From contig JACKCH010000012.1 in the NCBI GenBank assembly GCA_020634115.1, positions 806,001-870,000 on the forward strand: a DNA stretch of 64,000 bases. The letters run 5' to 3'. Under the pieces are notes generated by a model that did not search any database, was not told the DNA's origin, and saw only the letters and a list, made by a program, of their open reading frames with translations. The translations under genes were made by a program, and so were the position numbers. Every line of letters starts with the position of its first letter. Positions within the stretch are counted from its first letter, which is position 1. Positions 24,040-31,593 of the stretch are shown here, piece by piece. This stretch comes from Anaerolineaceae bacterium (GTDB lineage: Bacteria > Chloroflexota > Anaerolineae > Aggregatilineales > Phototrophicaceae).

Positions 24040-25944
24040 ATGGAATATCCCATTTCACATGCCTTGGTTTTGCCAGATGACAACTTCGCCGACTGGTATA
24101 GTGCCATCGAACCGTACACAAAAACCTTTGAACGAGTCGCGGTGATACGCTCTCCGCGTGGCAACGATCTCAACCGATTCCGCGATGTCACGGCGGTACA
24201 GGCGCCACGCGTCTGGGTGGATAATGACCCACTTGGACACATCCGCCGCACTTACCCACTGGTGGTGCGGGTAGATGTCATTGCCGCCAACTCCCCTGCT
24301 GAACTCGCACAAGCGCTTCAGAAGCGCATCGTGGCAGCAGATCGTTTCGGCGAAAAAAGTAATCAGGACAACCATATCCATGATCGTTTCGTGCTAGCCT
24401 GGCCGTCGGATGGATTCCCCGCGCGGATTACCCGGCGGTTTGATGACCACACTGGCGGCGCACCAGCCAACGAAGGGTTGGATATTCTTTCCGGACAGGG
24501 AACGGCAATCCGCGCGGCAGCGTCCGGCGTGGTGGCAACAATAGTGCGCGAACCTACCGCGATTGGTTACGGCCAGTATGTGCAAATCGGAACGCGCTTT
24601 AATAACGAAAATTATCTGATTACCTACGCACATCTGCAAAATATCACGGTACGACTGGGGCAAGTGATCACAGCCGGTGACATCATCGGGGAAGGTGCTA
24701 CCGACAATATCAAACTGGTTGTCCAGAAACCCGGAAACGGCAAAAGTGGCTACATCTTGCCGGATATCCTCGACCCTACCCTGATGATTTACTGGCAGGC
24801 GCTCAAACTGCGTACCACCGCCAATGGGCTGCGCATCCGGGAGCGCGCGGGCAAAGAGTACCGCGTCATCGGCCAACTGTATATTCAAGATCGTTTCGAG
24901 ACATTGGAGCCGCATGGGTACACACTGCAAAAAATCGGTGTTGAAGGTCAATGGGTGAAAGTGCGCTCACCGCAGAATATCGAGGGATTCTCAGCGGCGG
25001 AATACCTCACTGCCGGAGACTACACCGAGATTCGGGCGGCGAACGTGACCGGGATCAACCTGGATTTGCAGCACCCTCTGGGGAAACCCGACCCGATTCG
25101 ACTCAAAGGCACAGGCTGGGTGCGCTTCGCCTATAATGTTTCGATGGGGCGCGGTTCAACCGACTTGAATGCCGCTTACGACCTGCACGCGCCCTATATT
25201 GAACGGTACGCGAAAGCCGGGTTGAAGGTGATCCTCGTCCTGACTCATCAGACATATGGCGAGGGCGCAGGGTACGTGTGGCCGAACATGAACTCAGACC
25301 GCTGGTATGAATTAGCCGGGCGCTTCAGCGATTTCGCCGGGAAAATCGCAGATCGCTTCACGGGGAAAGACCTGATCGCGGCTTACCAGATATGGAATGA
25401 ACAAGACACCCCACCTCAGGTCGCCAGCGCCGCCGTGTCAATTCCGGCAGCGGACTACGGCAGCCTGCTCGCAAGGGCAATCCGCGCGATTGGCAGTACC
25501 GATCCCAAGACGCGGATCATCACCGGTGGGCATGTGGGCGGGCCAGGGAATGGCGTCAACTATGCAAAAGCAACTCTGGCGGCGATGCCACCTGATGCAC
25601 GCCCGGATGGCATCGCCGTTCACTCTTACGGGCGCGGGCCGCTAGGTTCTAAATACAGCCCATTTGGAAGCATTGATGAAGACATTATTGCGTATGGCAA
25701 AGTGATCCCCCAGGCTCCAGTGTGGATTACCGAGTGGGGCGTATTAGATCACCCCAATGACCCGGTGGAGGATGTGACGGAGTACGCAACCGGCTTTGTT
25801 GACCGGATAAAACGGCTGTATCTAGGCAAAGTCAGCTGTGCGATCTGGTATGCCTGGGCCGATACGATGCACAATGGCTATGGCCTCGTCAACAAGAATG
25901 ACCAGCCCAAACAACCTTTATACAACGACTTCCTGAAGGTCTGA
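24040..25944 (+). CDS. M23-like/SH3b/glycoside-hydrolase-type multidomain protein
   Basis: 634 residues in four parts. Residues 1-110 are of unknown type. Residues about 115-260 resemble an M23 (LytM) peptidase domain (NEGLDILSGQGTAIRAAASG, YAHLQNITVRLGQVITAGD), but the first zinc His is an Asn and the late HxH is incomplete, so it is likely non-catalytic. Residues 265-330 form an SH3b domain (LRTTANGLRIRERAGKEY). Residues 335-634 look like a TIM-barrel glycoside hydrolase (clan-A type): IAAYQIWNEQD with a putative acid/base Glu, and VWITEWGVLDHP with a putative nucleophile Glu. There is no signal peptide, odd for cell-wall enzymes. The ATG at 24040 has GGGAGAGAATTTTC before it. Confidence 0.75.
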   Translation: MEYPISHALVLPDDNFADWYSAIEPYTKTFERVAVIRSPRGNDLNRFRDVTAVQAPRVWVDNDPLGHIRRTYPLVVRVDVIAANSPAELAQALQKRIVAADRFGEKSNQDNHIHDRFVLAWPSDGFPARITRRFDDHTGGAPANEGLDILSGQGTAIRAAASGVVATIVREPTAIGYGQYVQIGTRFNNENYLITYAHLQNITVRLGQVITAGDIIGEGATDNIKLVVQKPGNGKSGYILPDILDPTLMIYWQALKLRTTANGLRIRERAGKEYRVIGQLYIQDRFETLEPHGYTLQKIGVEGQWVKVRSPQNIEGFSAAEYLTAGDYTEIRAANVTGINLDLQHPLGKPDPIRLKGTGWVRFAYNVSMGRGSTDLNAAYDLHAPYIERYAKAGLKVILVLTHQTYGEGAGYVWPNMNSDRWYELAGRFSDFAGKIADRFTGKDLIAAYQIWNEQDTPPQVASAAVSIPAADYGSLLARAIRAIGSTDPKTRIITGGHVGGPGNGVNYAKATLAAMPPDARPDGIAVHSYGRGPLGSKYSPFGSIDEDIIAYGKVIPQAPVWITEWGVLDHPNDPVEDVTEYATGFVDRIKRLYLGKVSCAIWYAWADTMHNGYGLVNKNDQPKQPLYNDFLKV

Positions 25945-25984
25945 GCGGCCAGCAAGTTATTCAGCAGTGATACAACACCCAAAA

Positions 25985-26007
25985 TACGCCTGACGGCGTG
26001 TTTTTTA
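25985..26007 (+). terminator. Intrinsic terminator of the GH fusion gene
   Basis: ACGCC TGAC GGCGT stem-loop followed by GTTTTTTA. It lies 41 bp after the stop at 25944. Confidence 0.75.
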
Positions 26008-26070
26008 TTGCCTGAATACCCATACAATCATCGCTACTTATCATTACTCATAATTTTCTCCAATACTGAC

Positions 26071-26089
26071 TTGTGATATTTATCACTAA
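26071..26089. promoter_or_regulatory. CRP/FNR-family binding-site palindrome
   Basis: TTGTGATATTTATCAC matches the half-sites TGTGA and TCAC with 6-bp spacing, as for CRP/FNR family regulators. It lies about 115 bp upstream of the cytochrome start; a TATAGT -10-like element near 26111 would place its centre near -42. It would couple cytochrome expression to oxygen or carbon status; the regulator is not in the window. Confidence 0.55.
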
Positions 26090-26186
26090 CCGTGCTCTCA
26101 TCTGCCCGCTATAGTAGAAACATATCGCAGTTCCCATATGCTGTTACAATCGCATGACTATCACCACAGGGAAGGGGGGTCATCAC

Positions 26187-27527
26187 TTGAAACAACGTCT
26201 TATTGGTGCGTCAGTATTTGGTTTGGGCGCAATCCTGGTTTCAGCGGGGGTTGGCCTGCTGCTATTCCCCACTACCGGCGTAGTCTCTGGCAGCCCATCA
26301 CAGGATATTCCACCGTTTACGGATTACGCCTGCCTGGATTGTCACACGGACGAAGCACGGCTGAAGGAATTCGCAGCAGAACCGGAAGAACCGGAAGAAT
26401 CCCTCTCATCGGGGCCTGGCTGAGGCGGCTCCGTGACTCCAATGGAGCCATGGGAGCGCGTCTGGATCGACGCCGAAACTTTTGCAGAAGACATTCATTC
26501 GTACATCAATTGTACCAATTGTCACGGTGGCGAAGCGGTGGATGATTTTGAAGCCGCCCACGCCAATCAAATACCAGCCCCGGTTGTCAACAGCCCAGAA
26601 GTGTGTGGGAGCTGCCACGTAGATAACGGCCAACCAGCCTGGGACAGCCTGCACAACCAATTGACCGGCTATGACACCGCCATTTACGCCCGCAGTGCGC
26701 CCGAACACTATGCGGCGCTGGAAGAAATGGAAGCGAATCACTGTAATTCATGTCATGCCACCTGCGGCGACTGCCATGTGAGCCAACCTGCCTCTGTCGG
26801 CGGCGGCCTGGTCAAAGGTCATGACTTCTATACCACACCATCCATGAGCCAGAACTGCACCGCCTGTCATGGCAGCCGCGTCAAGAACGAATACTATGGC
26901 TTGAACGAAGGTGTCTCCAGCGATGTCCATTACCGCGCTCGCATGGCGTGTGTGGAGTGCCATACCGCCGATGAAATGCACGGCATCGGCATGGAAGATG
27001 TCGCCAATCGGTATGACGGCACCCCGACTCCAACCTGCGAATCCTGCCACGAAGACATCAAAATGGGTGAAGATTCGGAGATCCGTGAACACAAGATTCA
27101 CGAACCGGAAGAGATGGCATGTCAGGTGTGTCACAGCACGACCTATACCAACTGCATTAACTGCCATGTGGAGCAAAGCGCCAACGGAACGCCGTTCTTC
27201 ACCGTCGAAGATAACTTCATGGGCTTCTATGTCGGTCTGAATCCTGAAGTCAGCGAAGAACGCCCATACCGGCTCGTCCCGCTGCGCCATGTCCCGATTG
27301 ACCGCGAGTCGTTCAGCTTCTACGGCGAGAACTTATTGCCGAATTATGACTCCGAGCCAACCTGGGTGTATGCGACACCACACAACATTCAACGGATCAC
27401 ACCGCAGACCGAAACCTGTCAGAGCTGTCATGGCAACGATGAGTTCTTCCTGACCGCTGATAAGGTGGCTGAAGATGAACTCATTGCGAATGAGAATGTC
27501 ATCGTAGAAGAAGCGCCGGAATGGTAA
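26187..27527 (+). CDS. Multihaem c-type cytochrome interrupted by an in-frame TGA
   Basis: Two open segments in one frame, separated by a TGA at 26421-26423. Together they make about 446 residues with 11 CxxCH haem motifs: one before the stop (ACLDCHTD) and ten after it (CTNCH, CGSCH, CNSCH, CGDCH, CTACH, CVECH, CESCH, CQVCH, CINCH, CQSCH). The N-terminus is a signal anchor (KQRLIGASVFGLGAILVSAG) starting from a TTG at 26187 behind GGGAAGGGGGG. The TGA sits in SSGPG-stop-GGSVTPMEPW. Downstream part alone (a GTG at 26433) would lack export signal, and haem attachment occurs outside the cytoplasm, so a simple split is unlikely to work. Possibilities: selenocysteine, nonsense mutation, sequencing error. 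A GGCTCC/GGAGCC hairpin (26427-26449) lies directly after the TGA. Electron transfer role; partner rhodanese follows. Confidence 0.8.
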
Positions 27528-27644
27528 GGCGGATTTGAATGGGGACATATCAGCTATGTCCCCCAGTAAGACCCAACATCAGTAATAACCGTCTGCGTTA
27601 GGGGCGGACGAGTATTAAACCACACTATATATGGAGTATCTACT

Positions 27645-28550
27645 ATGCGTAAATCAACTTTTCTCTCCCTGCTGCTGATCTTTGCCCTGCTGCTGCCTGG
27701 TCTTGTGATGGCTCAGGATACCACCACGACAGAAGAAGTGGACGTGCTGGCCGATATCGTGATGCCTCGGTTGGTAGAATACAATGCTGCGATGGCGGAT
27801 GTTGGCTACGGCACTCTGAAGCTGGATGATTTCATGGCGATGCTGGCGGAAGATCCCGAGAGTGTTACTATTCTCGATGTCCGCGAAGTAGCCGAAGTTG
27901 AAGAAACCGGCGTGGTCGAAGGCGCAATTAACATCCCGCTGCGGACCCTGGGCGAAAACCTGGATCTGCTGCCCGACCTGGAAGCAACCATTGTGGTGAT
28001 ATGCAAGAGTGGTTTCCGTGCCACTCTGGGCATGGCTAACCTGCAGGTTCTGGGTTACACCAACGCGAAAGTGCTGATTGGTGGTATGGGTGCTTATCTG
28101 GCCGAAGAATATCCCGTTGTTCCTGAACCGGCGATGGTAGAAGCCGGCGAAGTTCCGGCGGACATTGACCCACTGCTGGTGGAATATGTAGCGGCCAATC
28201 TCGCCAACCTGCCCGAAGGCTGGGGCGTGGTCACACCGGCGAACCTGTTTGAAGAGATGTTTGAAACCATGCCTGATCTGCTGATGGATGTCCGCAGCGA
28301 CGCAGAATGGGCCGACCCAGGCTATATTGAAGGCGCGACTCACATCTGGGTCAACACCATTATGGAAAATCTCGACCTGCTGCCGGAAGACCTGGAAGCC
28401 AACATCGTGGTTTACTGCGCCAGTGGCTACCGGGGCGGCATCGGCATGACCATGCTGCAACTGATGGGCTACACCAATGTCCGTAACCTGGCCGGTGGCG
28501 TCAATGGCTGGCTCGCCGCTGAACTGCCGGTTTTGAAGCCCGAATCATAG
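27645..28550 (+). CDS. Exported protein with two rhodanese domains
   Basis: 301 residues. Signal peptide: MRKSTFLSLLLIFALLLPGLVMA, cleaved before QDT. Two rhodanese-like domains follow. The first has ILDVREVAEVEETGVVEGA and VICKSGFRATLGMA with the active Cys, GGMGAYL; the second has LLMDVRSDAEWADPGYIEGA and VYCASGYRGGIGM. Both catalytic Cys loops are intact (CxSGxR). Rhodaneses transfer sulfane sulfur; an exported tandem form next to an 11-haem cytochrome suggests extracytoplasmic sulfur-compound handling coupled to electron transfer (inference). It starts 117 bp after the cytochrome stop with TGGAGTATCTACT before the ATG. They may form one transcriptional unit, under the CRP/FNR-type site. 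Confidence 0.9.
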   Translation: MRKSTFLSLLLIFALLLPGLVMAQDTTTTEEVDVLADIVMPRLVEYNAAMADVGYGTLKLDDFMAMLAEDPESVTILDVREVAEVEETGVVEGAINIPLRTLGENLDLLPDLEATIVVICKSGFRATLGMANLQVLGYTNAKVLIGGMGAYLAEEYPVVPEPAMVEAGEVPADIDPLLVEYVAANLANLPEGWGVVTPANLFEEMFETMPDLLMDVRSDAEWADPGYIEGATHIWVNTIMENLDLLPEDLEANIVVYCASGYRGGIGMTMLQLMGYTNVRNLAGGVNGWLAAELPVLKPES

Positions 28551-28605
28551 CTCACCACGACCCACCTGAAGCCGGGTTTTGAGGCCCGCTTCTCCTCGCT
28601 TTATC

Positions 28606-28625
28606 GGGGCGGCACAAGCCGCCCC
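28606..28625. terminator. GC-rich hairpin between convergent genes
   Basis: GGGGCGGC ACAA GCCGCCCC, an 8-bp perfect stem with 4-nt loop followed by TTCT. Positioned 55 bp after the rhodanese stop and 18 bp beyond the lysC stop on the other strand. A weak U-run makes termination possible but not certain. Confidence 0.5.
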
Positions 28626-28643
28626 TTCTGATTCCCCAGCGGC

Positions 28644-30056
28644 CTACACCGCCACCGATTCCAATGCCAGGTCGTGCAGCGCGATGACAGCACGTTCCAG
28701 ATCCGCCTCGCTCACCACAAATGAGATGCTGCATTCGGATGATCCCTGGGCGATAGCAATCACATTGATATTGTGTGCCCCCATCACCCCGAAAACACGC
28801 CCGGCCACACCCGGAATGCCGCGCATTCCAGCTCCGACGGTGGTAATAATCACCACATCATCTTGAATCTCGATCCGGTCAATGTCGCGCCGGGCGATTT
28901 CCGCACCGAGTTCTCCTTCAATTTTGCCTTTCACATCACTCGCAGTCATATCCGTAACCAGGAAACAAAAGCTCTGCTCAGACGACGATTGTGAAATCAT
29001 GAGGATATTCGCCCCGGCTCCGGCGGCGGCCAGGAAGGTGCGCCCGGCGATACCCGGCACGCCGATCATGCCTTTGCCACTGACCGTGAGCAGACTTACA
29101 TCACGAATACTAGTCACAGCCTTGATGACGGTGGCACTCGGTTTCCCATTCTCTTCAATCAACGTGCCGGGGAAAGTGGGATTGAAGGTATTCCGTACCC
29201 GCATGGGGATACCCCGTTCCAGAATTGGCTGGACAGTCTTGGGATGCAGCACTTTCGCACCGTAAAACGCCAGTTCACCCACTTCCTGGTACGAGACGTG
29301 CGGCAGCACACGGGCGCGGTTATCCAGACGCGGATCCGCCGTCATCACACCATCCACGTCCGTCCAGATCACCAGTTCATCACTGGTATAGGCTGCAAAA
29401 ATTGCCCCACTGAAGTCACTGCCGCCCCGCCCTAAGGTCGTGATCGCACCGTCCAGCGATTTGCCGATAAAGCCAGTGAGAATCGGGGTGATGCCTTCAT
29501 CCAACAGCGGTATCAATTTTTGCTCAATGCGGGTTTGCGTCTCATCCCAGAGCGGCGCGGCTTTTTGATGAGATCCATCAGTAATTAGGAACTCCCCAGC
29601 CTCATATGGCACAGCATTGACACCCATGTGAGATAGGATAGCCGCGAACAGACGAATGCTCATCCGTTCCCCAAAGGATACTATCGCATCTTTGATACGT
29701 GGCGTTGCTTCACCCAGGACGTTAATCGCGTTGCAGATTTCCACATATTCATCCATCAACGCGCCGATCTGCGCAATCGTCTTTTCACGCAGACGACTGG
29801 GCGGGAGCAAAATATTGAGCGTATCTTCATGCAGATCACGAATCTTTCTGGCAGTCGAAAGATAGCCCCATTTATTGCCAGAGGCGGCCATTTTAATCGA
29901 GTTCAACAGGGCATCGGTTACGCCGGACATGGCCGATAACACCACGACCACCCGTTCCCCGCCCTCAACCGCCTCACGCACAATATTGACCGCGTTAGAC
30001 ACCGCTTCCGGGCTGCCAACGGACGTACCGCCAAACTTCATCGTGACTGTTCTCAT
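28644..30056 (-). CDS. lysC: Aspartate kinase
   Basis: About 470 residues. Phosphorylates aspartate as the first step to lysine, threonine and methionine. Start MRTVTMKFGGTSVGS (KFGGTSV is the kinase signature), GFIGKSLDGAITTLGRGGSDFSGA, the ATP site with DVDGVMTADPR, and two C-terminal ACT domains (residues about 330-470) for allosteric control: VSLLTVSGKGMIGVPGIAG and DVVIITTVGAGMRGIPGVAG. Single-function length; no homoserine dehydrogenase fused. The ATG at 30056 has AGGAGCAAGATC before it. The leader contains an attenuator (promoter 30253-30281, leader peptide, terminator), annotated separately, so transcription should respond to charging of Met/Thr tRNAs. Confidence 0.95.
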   Translation of the reverse strand: MRTVTMKFGGTSVGSPEAVSNAVNIVREAVEGGERVVVVLSAMSGVTDALLNSIKMAASGNKWGYLSTARKIRDLHEDTLNILLPPSRLREKTIAQIGALMDEYVEICNAINVLGEATPRIKDAIVSFGERMSIRLFAAILSHMGVNAVPYEAGEFLITDGSHQKAAPLWDETQTRIEQKLIPLLDEGITPILTGFIGKSLDGAITTLGRGGSDFSGAIFAAYTSDELVIWTDVDGVMTADPRLDNRARVLPHVSYQEVGELAFYGAKVLHPKTVQPILERGIPMRVRNTFNPTFPGTLIEENGKPSATVIKAVTSIRDVSLLTVSGKGMIGVPGIAGRTFLAAAGAGANILMISQSSSEQSFCFLVTDMTASDVKGKIEGELGAEIARRDIDRIEIQDDVVIITTVGAGMRGIPGVAGRVFGVMGAHNINVIAIAQGSSECSISFVVSEADLERAVIALHDLALESVAV

Positions 30057-30079
30057 GATCTTGCTCCTGGTATAAGCAC

Positions 30080-30111
30080 AAAAAAAGAGCGTGTGGGGGT
30101 TCCACACGCTC
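30080..30111 (-). terminator. Attenuator terminator in the lysC leader
   Basis: On the minus strand GAGCGTGTGG / CCACACGCTC is a perfect 10-bp stem around AACCC, followed by seven T. It ends 24 bp upstream of the lysC start, and so lies between the leader peptide and lysC. An upstream GGGGG (30152-30156) could pair with the CCCCC inside this hairpin to make an antiterminator. Confidence 0.9.
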
Positions 30112-30133
30112 TCGGCATCGTTCGGTTATGACC

Positions 30134-30220
30134 TCAGTCCAAGCAGCAGTTCCCCCGCATCGTTCGATGGGAAGTAGTCATACCCATACCCATAGTCATG
30201 GTATAACAGTTGTGCTGCAT
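30134..30220 (-). CDS. Met/Thr-rich leader peptide of the lysC attenuator
   Basis: 28-residue peptide from ATG 30220 to TGA 30134, of which six residues are Met and five Thr. Key block: YTMTMGMGMTT, then a Thr-Met pair near residue 20. AAGAGGAG lies upstream (somewhat distant, about 12 nt). Ribosome stalling at Met or Thr codons would change folding of the RNA up to the terminator at 30080-30111 and so raise lysC expression when these amino acids are scarce. The arrangement parallels the thr leader of enterobacteria, which uses Thr and Ile codons; here Met codons dominate. Function inferred from layout. Confidence 0.75.
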   Translation of the reverse strand: MQHNCYTMTMGMGMTTSHRTMRGNCCLD

Positions 30221-30252
30221 GGCTGCTTCAATCTCCTCTTGCAACGTTGGGA

Positions 30253-30281
30253 AGCATAGCCTGTTTACGCCATTCTGTCAA
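30253..30281 (-). promoter_or_regulatory. Consensus sigma-70-type promoter of lysC leader
   Basis: Minus-strand TTGACA (30276-30281), 17-bp spacer, TATGCT (30253-30258). Transcription should start near 30246, about 26 bp before the leader peptide ATG. This is the best-defined promoter in the window. Confidence 0.8.
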
Positions 30282-30371
30282 GCAATTTCTTTGCAGATTA
30301 TTGCGATTCAACAACCTTTCTGTTACACCTAATACTGACTTCACATTTACACCACTCATGGAGACAGAACC

Positions 30372-31340
30372 ATGCCCTTATCCCGAAGAACCCTCATCAT
30401 CGTCAGTATATTTCTCATTATTTTGATCGGTCTAGCGACTTTACTCTATCTCAGTTCATTGGAGCCATCAGATTATACCTATTCGCAGATCAACTGGTCG
30501 CCGGATGGCAAATATGTCGCTTTCATAACCACCGCCAATGCAATGACCAGCGGAATTGATATATTCTCAGTGCAGGATATGAAATTCGTCAATTCAGGAA
30601 TAGGCGCATCTCCCGGCGTTTTTCCACCGCATTTTAGCTGGTCGCCGGATAGCCAGTCGGTCGCATTTGTTTCCTATCAGGGCATTCATGATGGGATTTA
30701 TCGTGCCAATATTGATGGGTCGAATCTTGAGAACCTGACCGATGACGTATTACTTCCCCGGAATCCTGATTGGTCGCCAGATGGTCGGCGGATTGCTTTC
30801 GATATATTTAGCGGCCAGGTGTATATCGTCAATGTGGATGGTGCCAACCTGGTTCGATTGACCAGCAGAAATGAGGATGCCGGAATCCCTGCCTGGTCCC
30901 CGGACGGCAGATTCATTGCCTATCAGGTACATGAAGGAAGTGGCAGTGCGGTTTACATCATGAACGCGGATGGCTCAAACTACACCCGTTTAGCCGATTT
31001 CAGGGATGTGGGTTCCGACCTGATCTGGTCACCAGATGGCAACAAAATCATCCTGGTTTCCGAAGAAGCCACGCGATTCTATGTGGTAGATACTATCCAA
31101 CCCCAGATCATAACCCAGGTTATCGAAAATGATTCTCTGTTACCTATCGTCTGGTCGCCGGACAGTACCCGTATCGCCTATATGACAGCAGAAGGTCTGG
31201 TCGTAAAGAACATTCAGACTGACACTCTGAAACAGATTAGCTCAGACGTCGTGGATAACCTGTTCTGGAAAACCCCCGGCCAAATTCTTTCCCTTGATAT
31301 GTTGAACCGGAGAGTGTTGACGTTTCCCGTCAATGATTGA
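30372..31340 (+). CDS. Membrane-anchored TolB-like beta-propeller protein
   Basis: 322 residues. An N-terminal anchor (RRTLIIVSIFLIILIGLATLLYL) is followed by about six WD40-like/PD40 repeats with the motif WSPDG/WSPDS: NWSPDGKYVAF, SWSPDSQSVAF, DWSPDGRRIAF, AWSPDGRFIAY, IWSPDGNKIIL and VWSPDSTRIAY. Such propellers are protein-interaction platforms at the cell surface or periplasm-like space; TolB itself is the best-known member. There is no peptidase domain, unlike DPP4 types. Alone on the plus strand between lysC (divergent) and tRNA-Gly/gltA (convergent). The ATG at 30372 is preceded by TGGAGACAGAACC. Confidence 0.85.
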   Translation: MPLSRRTLIIVSIFLIILIGLATLLYLSSLEPSDYTYSQINWSPDGKYVAFITTANAMTSGIDIFSVQDMKFVNSGIGASPGVFPPHFSWSPDSQSVAFVSYQGIHDGIYRANIDGSNLENLTDDVLLPRNPDWSPDGRRIAFDIFSGQVYIVNVDGANLVRLTSRNEDAGIPAWSPDGRFIAYQVHEGSGSAVYIMNADGSNYTRLADFRDVGSDLIWSPDGNKIILVSEEATRFYVVDTIQPQIITQVIENDSLLPIVWSPDSTRIAYMTAEGLVVKNIQTDTLKQISSDVVDNLFWKTPGQILSLDMLNRRVLTFPVND

Positions 31341-31373
31341 CCGACTATTGGGGCTGTAGCGTAATGGGGAAAC

Positions 31374-31396
31374 AAAAAAGGAGCGCGGCGCTCCTC
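31374..31396 (-). terminator. Terminator of the tRNA-Gly gene
   Basis: Minus strand: GGAGCGC C GCGCTCC hairpin followed by TTTTTTG, starting 8 bp after the tRNA 3' end. The same palindrome could end the TolB-like transcript on the plus strand, though the T-run is only on the tRNA side. Confidence 0.85.
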
Positions 31397-31403
31397 TTGT
31401 TCT

Positions 31404-31474
31404 AGCGGGTAACGGGACTCGAACCCGTCCTAGGACCTTGGAAGGGTCATGTGCTACCACTACACCATACCCGC
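31404..31474 (-). tRNA. tRNA-Gly (anticodon TCC)
   Basis: 71-nt cloverleaf on the minus strand: acceptor arm GCGGGTA/TACCCGC, D arm GTGT-loop-GCAC, anticodon loop CTTCCAA with anticodon TCC, T arm ACGGG TTCGAGT CCCGT, discriminator T. CCA is not encoded. The anticodon stem TGACC/GGTCC has one mismatch at its outer pair. It is transcribed as a single gene. Confidence 0.93.
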
Positions 31475-31527
31475 ACTACCGCACAGTATAGCACGAAGAC
31501 CGCCCGACGTAAACACCCGACCACAAC

Positions 31528-31564
31528 AAAAAACCGCCTGCCCACAGTATTTGCAGGCAGGCGG
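31528..31564 (-). terminator. Intrinsic terminator of gltA
   Basis: Minus strand CCGCCTGCC ... GGCAGGCGG, 9-bp stem followed by TTTTTTG; 29 bp after the citrate synthase stop. Confidence 0.9.
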
Positions 31565-31593
31565 ATTCGATTGCCGGAAAATGGCTGAAACGA

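Noticed and set aside
26138..26545. Alternative frame across the cytochrome TGA, as evidence for a frameshift
   Set aside because: It contains no CxxCH motifs, and the frames before and after the TGA are the same, so a single in-frame stop fits better than a frameshift pair.
30057..30250. Lysine riboswitch in the lysC leader
   Set aside because: The transcribed leader is about 190 nt and mostly occupied by the leader peptide and terminator; I could not find the conserved lysine aptamer core.
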